From assembly GCA_017557265.1 (NCBI GenBank), contig JAFZAM010000038.1:1-12645 (forward strand): DNA of 12,645 bases. The letters are read 5' to 3'. Position numbers and translations under genes: made by a program. The notes under the pieces are model-generated. The model was not told where the DNA came from. It saw nothing but the letters and a program-made list of their open reading frames with translations, and did not search any database. Numbering within the stretch: position 1 is the first letter of the stretch; the number at the start of each line of letters is the position of its first letter. Shown here in pieces: positions 8,567-12,645 of this stretch. The stretch comes from Oscillospiraceae bacterium. GTDB lineage: Bacteria > Bacillota > Clostridia > Oscillospirales > Oscillospiraceae.

Positions 8567-8671
8567 AATGACCTCCTTTATTGTTATTCATCCACAGCGA
8601 ATTATATGAGCCGGAGGGATAAATATTTCCAGGATGAAAAAACTATTTCGCTGTTGATACGGCTCATTAAT
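8567..8671 (-). promoter_or_regulatory. Structured 5' leader of asd-dapA-dapB with three crossing complementary pairs
   Basis: The predicted asd transcript begins near 8671. Reading the - strand, three segments pair perfectly with three later ones in the same order: A1 (8667-8660) with A2 (8613-8606), 8 bp ATGAGCCG/CGGCTCAT; B1 (8654-8647) with B2 (8601-8594), 8 bp ACAGCGAA/TTCGCTGT; C1 (8638-8632) with C2 (8593-8587), 7 bp TTCATCC/GGATGAA. All three cross, so they form a pseudoknot or alternative folds. CCTCC (8617-8613) can pair with the asd Shine-Dalgarno (GGAGG, 8576-8572). There is no U-tract, which suggests control of translation. It lacks the length and core of a lysine riboswitch, and I do not recognise the class. 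Confidence 0.6.
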
Positions 8672-8682
8672 TAATGTATAAT
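8654..8682 (+). promoter_or_regulatory. Sigma-A promoter of spoIID-like gene, queA and probably tgt
   Basis: TTGATA (8654-8659) and TATAAT (8677-8682) are spaced by 17 bases; the start would be an A near 8689, leaving a 47-base leader before the ATG at 8736. I see no convincing sporulation-type (sigma-E) promoter here, so expression may be vegetative. Confidence 0.8.
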
Positions 8683-8706
8683 AGTATAAATATTTGGATT
8701 TGTCAA
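8678..8706 (-). promoter_or_regulatory. Sigma-A promoter of the asd-dapA-dapB operon
   Basis: On the - strand TTGACA (8706-8701) and TATTAT (8683-8678) are spaced by 17 bases. The start site would be an A near 8671, four bases before leader segment A1. The -10 box shares five base pairs with the -10 box of the divergent promoter. Confidence 0.85.
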
Positions 8707-8735
8707 TATTTCAGGCTCTTTCGAAAGGCGTTCAC

Positions 8736-10430
8736 ATGCTCAAGAAACTACATAGATCGGCGCTTCTCATAATCATCGCATTCGCGCTTCTCTTCGTCGC
8801 GCATCCGAGAAGCTCCGCATATTCCGTCCCGGTCGAGACGATACGGATAGGGCTGTTCTACGGCTCGAACGAGCTCAGCTCGTCCAATCTGGCGATACGC
8901 TACGGCAGCGGCTACCGCTTCGGCTGGTATAACTCCTCGCGCGAATTCGTGCCCATCGCCTCCACGTCCGAGACTCAGATAACCATGATGAAGGACAAAA
9001 ACATGTACCTTACGTGGTCGTCGACGTATACGGATGAGAAGCCGTCGAGCTATGCGGGCGCCGTAGGCTGCTATCATATCCTGCTCGACAGGCTTCCCGC
9101 AGACTACACAGAGGCCTGCGAGCTCGCTTCGCAGTTTTCCGGCGGCTTCGTCGGATACTATAACGGCACCTGGCGCGTCTGCGTCGGTTCCTACGAGAGC
9201 GCGGCCGCGGCGGAGGACGCCATCGTTGAGCGCGACTTTATCGGTTCGGCTTTTTCCGCGAGCTCGTCCTGCATCGTCGTAGTCAAGACCGGCACGACGA
9301 ATATCCTCTTCGAGTTCGACTGCGGCTCTTCGTCGCACTTCGCGGTCCAGCCCGCCGACGTGGTTGACCCGGATACAGGCGAGGTCACGACCAGAGCGCA
9401 GGCATGGTGCAAGGGCCGCAGCTACTACGGAGGATTTCAGTATACGAGGCTTTCCGGCAACGACATCACCGTCGTCAACTTCGTCGGACTTGAGGATTAT
9501 ATAAAAGGCGTCGTGCCCTATGAATCCGGCGCGACGTGGCCGATAGAGGCGCTCAAGGCGCAGGCTCTCTGCGCGAGGACGTACGCCGTCAGGAATCTCG
9601 GGAACCACTCGTCCAGGGGCTTCGACCTTTGTAATACGACCGACTGCCAGGTCTATTTCGGCACGAACGGCGCGACCGACGTCAGCGACCGCGCAGTCGA
9701 GGAGACGGCGGGCAAGTTCGTCGTATATAACGGCGAGCTGTGCGACACGGTCTATCATTCCTCCGACGGAGGCGCGACCGAGGACAGCGAGAACGTCTTT
9801 TATTCCGCTCTGCCGTATCTGCGCGGCGTAGTCGATCCATACGAGAGCACGGTCAATACGGGCTATTCCTCCTGGAGCTACACCTATACCGCCGACGATA
9901 TCACCTGGATACTGCAGAATAAAGGCTATAACTGCGCGCAGATAGTCAGCGTGACGCCGACCTATACGCGTATGGGAAACATCTATTCGCTCAAGTTCAA
10001 GGACGAAAACGGCAAGACGTTCACCTTCAGCAGGTCGAGCGCAGGCAGCATACTATACAGCTCGACGCTTAAGAAATACACTCACAGCCAGCGCTTCACC
10101 ATAGATATCGCGAACGATAACGGCATCCAGCTCTACGTCAACGATGCGAACAACCCCGTGAACTCCAACGAGCTCTACGCGATAGGCTCGTCCGGGACGC
10201 AGGCGATCGGCTCCGCGGGCTCTTACTACGTTCTGACGGGCTCGGGGGCCGAGGAGATCGAGGTAAGGAATTCCGGACCAGAGCTCATTGCCGACGCTTA
10301 CGTCGTTTCCGGCAGCGGCTGGGGGCACAACGTCGGCATGAGCCAGTACGGCGCGCTCGCCATGGCGAACCTCGGATTTACCTGCGAGGAGATCATCAAA
10401 TTCTACTTCACCGGAGTCTCCATAGAATGA
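8736..10430 (+). CDS. Secreted SpoIID/LytB-family peptidoglycan lytic transglycosylase-like protein with SPOR-like segment
   Basis: I start this protein at ATG 8736 (564 residues), 7 bases after AAAGG (8724-8728); an in-frame TTG at 8694 has no such site. Residues 1-29 are a signal peptide (hydrophobic 8-22). Residues about 107-170 resemble a SPOR-type peptidoglycan-binding repeat (YHILLDRLPADYTEACELA...GTWRVCVGSYES). The SpoIID domain follows: VVPYESGATWPIEALKAQAL with the expected catalytic Glu at 263, H291/C299/C304 in the region where some clostridial SpoIID enzymes bind zinc, and GHNVGMSQYGAL near the C-terminus (530-541). Sequence between about 370 and 525 appears to be an insertion. 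SpoIID cleaves denuded glycan during engulfment; with a sigma-A promoter and coupling to queA, this could be a vegetative paralogue. The family call is firm, the exact role uncertain. Confidence 0.88.
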   Translation: MLKKLHRSALLIIIAFALLFVAHPRSSAYSVPVETIRIGLFYGSNELSSSNLAIRYGSGYRFGWYNSSREFVPIASTSETQITMMKDKNMYLTWSSTYTDEKPSSYAGAVGCYHILLDRLPADYTEACELASQFSGGFVGYYNGTWRVCVGSYESAAAAEDAIVERDFIGSAFSASSSCIVVVKTGTTNILFEFDCGSSSHFAVQPADVVDPDTGEVTTRAQAWCKGRSYYGGFQYTRLSGNDITVVNFVGLEDYIKGVVPYESGATWPIEALKAQALCARTYAVRNLGNHSSRGFDLCNTTDCQVYFGTNGATDVSDRAVEETAGKFVVYNGELCDTVYHSSDGGATEDSENVFYSALPYLRGVVDPYESTVNTGYSSWSYTYTADDITWILQNKGYNCAQIVSVTPTYTRMGNIYSLKFKDENGKTFTFSRSSAGSILYSSTLKKYTHSQRFTIDIANDNGIQLYVNDANNPVNSNELYAIGSSGTQAIGSAGSYYVLTGSGAEEIEVRNSGPELIADAYVVSGSGWGHNVGMSQYGALAMANLGFTCEEIIKFYFTGVSIE

Positions 10431-11449
10431 AAACTTCCGATTTCGATTACGAACTGCCGCAGGAGCTCATCGCTCAGACTCCGCTCGACAGACGCGATTC
10501 CTCGCGCCTTCTCGTGCTCGATAAGGCGACCGGAGCGCGCGAGCACAGACACTTTTCCGATATAATCGATTATCTCGTCCCGGGCGACGTGCTCGTTTTG
10601 AACGATTCGCGCGTCATTCCCGCGAGACTTCTCGGGGCCAGAGAGACGGGCGGCGCCGCGGAGCTGCTTCTTCTAAACGAGAAGGAAGACGGCCGCTGGG
10701 AATGCCTCGCTAGGCCGGGAAAAAGACTGAAGGCCGGCGCGAGGGTCATATTCGGAAACGGCGAGCTCGTCGGCGTCGTCGACGAGGTCATGGAGGACGG
10801 TAACAGGCTCGTCCGATTTGAGTACGAAGGCATATTCCTCGAGGTCCTCGAGCGTCTCGGCAAAATGCCGCTCCCGCCTTATATAAAGAAGGAACTCAAG
10901 GACGGGGAGAGGTATCAGACCGTATATTCCAAAAATCCCGGCAGCGCCGCCGCTCCGACTGCGGGGCTTCATTTTACGCCGGAGCTCCTCGAAGCGCTGA
11001 AAGCCAAAGGCGTCGAGCTATGTTTTTTGACGCTCCACGTCGGGCTCGGGACGTTCAGACCCGTCAAGGAGGAGGACATAGAGGACCACCTCATGCACGA
11101 GGAATACTGCGTCGTATCCCGCGAAGCTGCGGACATGATAACTTCCGCCAAGAGGGAAGGGCGCAGGGTCATAGCCTGCGGCACGACCTCCTGCAGGACG
11201 CTGGAAGCTCTTTCAAAGCCCGACGGAACGATAGAGCCGTTCGCGGGGAATATAAACATCTTCATCTATCCCGGTTACAGATTCAAATGCATCGACGCGC
11301 TGATAACGAACTTCCATCTTCCCGAGAGCACGCTTATCATGCTCGTTTCCGCTTTCGCCGGGCGGGAGACTATACTTGAGGCCTATAAAGAGGCCGTCGA
11401 GATGCGCTATCGATTTTTCTCCTTTGGTGACGCCATGTTCATCCACTGA
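10427..11449 (+). CDS. queA: S-adenosylmethionine:tRNA ribosyltransferase-isomerase
   Basis: This 340-residue enzyme transfers and isomerises the ribosyl part of SAM onto preQ1-tRNA, giving epoxyqueuosine at the wobble base of Asn, Asp, His and Tyr tRNAs. Family signatures are the N-terminal DFDYELPQELIAQTPL, VLNDSRVIPARL (57-68), AAPTAGLHFTPELL (around residue 175) and LHVGLGTFRPV (around 203). Its ATG overlaps the stop of the SpoIID-family gene (ATGA), with GGAG at 10413-10416 inside that gene. It precedes tgt by 13 bases, the common queA-tgt order, so it is co-transcribed from the promoter at 8654-8682. Confidence 0.98.
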   Translation: MKTSDFDYELPQELIAQTPLDRRDSSRLLVLDKATGAREHRHFSDIIDYLVPGDVLVLNDSRVIPARLLGARETGGAAELLLLNEKEDGRWECLARPGKRLKAGARVIFGNGELVGVVDEVMEDGNRLVRFEYEGIFLEVLERLGKMPLPPYIKKELKDGERYQTVYSKNPGSAAAPTAGLHFTPELLEALKAKGVELCFLTLHVGLGTFRPVKEEDIEDHLMHEEYCVVSREAADMITSAKREGRRVIACGTTSCRTLEALSKPDGTIEPFAGNINIFIYPGYRFKCIDALITNFHLPESTLIMLVSAFAGRETILEAYKEAVEMRYRFFSFGDAMFIH

Positions 11450-11462
11450 CTCGGAGGGCTCT

Positions 11463-12605
11463 ATGTTTGAAATATTGAAAACAGACGGAAAAGCCCGCCG
11501 CGGAAGATTTACGACGCCGCACGGGACGGCTGAGACGCCCGTATTCATGAACGTCGGGACGCTCGGCGCGATAAAGGGCGCGGTCGCCGCCGAGGACTTA
11601 AAGCAGCTCGGCTGTCAGATCGAGCTCTCGAATACCTATCATCTGCATCTCCGCCCGGGCGAGAACGTCGTAAGGGAGCTCGGCGGCCTGCACAGATTCA
11701 TGAACTGGGACGGCCCGATACTGACCGACAGCGGCGGATTTCAGATATTCTCGCTCGCCAAGCTCCGCAAGATAACGGAGGAGGGGGTGACATTCCGCTC
11801 CCATATAGACGGTGCGAAGATCTCCATGTCGCCCGAGGACAGCATGTTCATCCAGTCGAGCCTTGGCTCGGATATAGCGATGGCGTTCGACGAGTGCGTC
11901 GAGATACCTTCGCCTGCTGAATACATGCGCGCCGCCGCCGGGCGAACGGCGAGATGGCTCGGAAGATGCGTTGACGAGCTTGAAAAGCTCAATTCCCGCT
12001 CCGACGCGGTAAATCCCGGTCAGGTGCTCTTCGGCATCAACCAGGGCGGCATTGACCACGGGCTCAGGATAGAGCACATGCAGCAGATAGCGCGCTTCGA
12101 CCTCGCGGGGTACGCTATAGGCGGCCTTGCGGTCGGCGAGACGGCCCGTGAGATGTACGACACAATTACCGCCGTCGAGCCCTATATGCCTGCGGACAGG
12201 CCGCGGTATCTCATGGGGGTCGGCACGCCGGAGAACATCGTCGAAGCCGTAGAGCGCGGCGTGGACTTCTTCGACTGCGTCATGCCCGCGCGTAACGGCA
12301 GACACGGCAAGTTCTATACGCGCCGCGGAGTACTGAATATCAAAAACGAAAAGTACGAGCGCGACGAGAGACCCATAGACGAGGAATGCGGCTGTCCCGT
12401 CTGCCGCAGCCATACGCGCGCGTATATAAGACATCTTTTCAAGGCGGGCGAGATGCTCGCGATGCGCCTCGGCGTCATGCACAATCTATGGTACTATAAC
12501 GAGCTCATGTGCCGCATAAGAAACGCGATCGAGAATGATTCGTACGCCGAATTCAAGGCGGATTTCTATAAAAACGACTGTTTGAAAACAAATCACTTGC
12601 ATTAA
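11463..12605 (+). CDS. tgt: Queuine/preQ1 tRNA-ribosyltransferase (tRNA-guanine transglycosylase)
   Basis: This 380-residue TIM-barrel enzyme exchanges G34 of GUN-anticodon tRNAs for preQ1. D89 in TDSGGFQ is the general base and D271 in FFDCVMPARNGRHG the nucleophile. The zinc site C309-x-C311-x2-C314 (CGCPVC) with H340 (MHNL) is complete. GGAGGG at 11453-11458 sets the ATG at 11463; the open frame extends to 11376 inside queA, but the product N-terminus MFEILKTDGKARRG matches the family start. It follows queA by 13 bases. Confidence 0.98.
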   Translation: MFEILKTDGKARRGRFTTPHGTAETPVFMNVGTLGAIKGAVAAEDLKQLGCQIELSNTYHLHLRPGENVVRELGGLHRFMNWDGPILTDSGGFQIFSLAKLRKITEEGVTFRSHIDGAKISMSPEDSMFIQSSLGSDIAMAFDECVEIPSPAEYMRAAAGRTARWLGRCVDELEKLNSRSDAVNPGQVLFGINQGGIDHGLRIEHMQQIARFDLAGYAIGGLAVGETAREMYDTITAVEPYMPADRPRYLMGVGTPENIVEAVERGVDFFDCVMPARNGRHGKFYTRRGVLNIKNEKYERDERPIDEECGCPVCRSHTRAYIRHLFKAGEMLAMRLGVMHNLWYYNELMCRIRNAIENDSYAEFKADFYKNDCLKTNHLH

Positions 12606-12625
12606 CGGCTAACAAAAGGTATAAT
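12597..12625 (+). promoter_or_regulatory. Putative promoter for the next gene outside the window
   Basis: TTGCAT (12597-12602, overlapping the end of tgt) and TATAAT (12620-12625) are spaced by 17 bases, and AAGGAG (12640-12645) at the very edge looks like a ribosome binding site. A gene should start within about 10 bases beyond the window. In many bacteria yajC follows tgt, but nothing here shows which gene it is. I see no terminator after tgt. Confidence 0.6.
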
Positions 12626-12645
12626 CAATCATCAGTTTGAAGGAG

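Noticed and set aside
8602..8667. A 21-codon reading frame (- strand) inside the asd leader, beginning MSRINSEIVF, as a possible attenuation leader peptide.
   Set aside because: It starts about 4 bases after the predicted transcript start with no ribosome binding site, has no run of Lys, Thr or Met codons, and no terminator follows. A frame this short is expected by chance; the crossing pairs explain the region better.
8567..8671. Lysine riboswitch before asd-dapA-dapB.
   Set aside because: The leader is only about 105 nt, too short for the five-helix lysine aptamer, and its conserved core sequences are not visible.
11376..11462. Extended tgt start inside queA.
   Set aside because: The extra 29 residues do not resemble Tgt, and GGAGGG stands right before ATG 11463.

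Overview
The window reads as a piece of chromosome from a GC-rich, endospore-forming member of the Clostridia (Bacillota), probably an uncultured gut-type lineage. The evidence is a T-box riboswitch before thrS, a SleB-type spore-cortex hydrolase, a SpoIID-family protein, strong AGGAGG-like ribosome binding sites, near-consensus sigma-A promoters, and frequent ATA isoleucine codons in GC-rich DNA. I see no mobile element, CRISPR array, tRNA or rRNA. Coding density is high; no stretch over 300 bases lacks a gene.

Left part (1-2970, + strand): the 3' end of ftsH (AAA+ zinc protease), a strong hairpin, ychF (Obg-family ATPase), and a DUF1624/HGSNAT-like membrane protein gene overlapping ychF by ATGA. 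Next (2971-5018) is a textbook Thr-specific T-box unit: a consensus promoter, a leader with an ACC specifier, mutually exclusive antiterminator and terminator, and thrS with a GTG start. The encoded ThrRS lacks the N-terminal TGS domain. A 16-bp hairpin after thrS both resembles its terminator and buries the ribosome binding site of the next gene, a SleB-like hydrolase (5089-5754).

Middle part (5755-8706, mostly - strand): a bidirectional terminator separates sleB from the convergent operon asd-dapA-dapB, which makes dihydrodipicolinate and tetrahydrodipicolinate from aspartyl phosphate. These are precursors of lysine, diaminopimelate and, in spore formers, dipicolinate. The operon has a near-consensus promoter and a leader of about 105 nt. 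The leader holds three perfect 7-8 bp complementary pairs that all cross one another (order A1-B1-C1-A2-B2-C2), plus an anti-Shine-Dalgarno stretch. I do not recognise it as a known riboswitch, and it is the best candidate here for an undescribed regulatory element.

Right part (8654-12645, + strand): a divergent promoter whose -10 box occupies almost the same base pairs as the asd -10 box drives a secreted SpoIID/LytB-family protein with a SPOR-like segment. It is followed, with an ATGA overlap, by queA and then tgt, the last two steps that put queuosine on tRNA. A promoter-like sequence and AAGGAG at the window edge announce another gene just outside.

Themes that tie the window together are peptidoglycan and spore wall (SleB, DAP operon, SpoIID) and translation/tRNA function (ThrRS, YchF, QueA, Tgt). 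Everything is based on reading the sequence; no alignments or folding programs were run.
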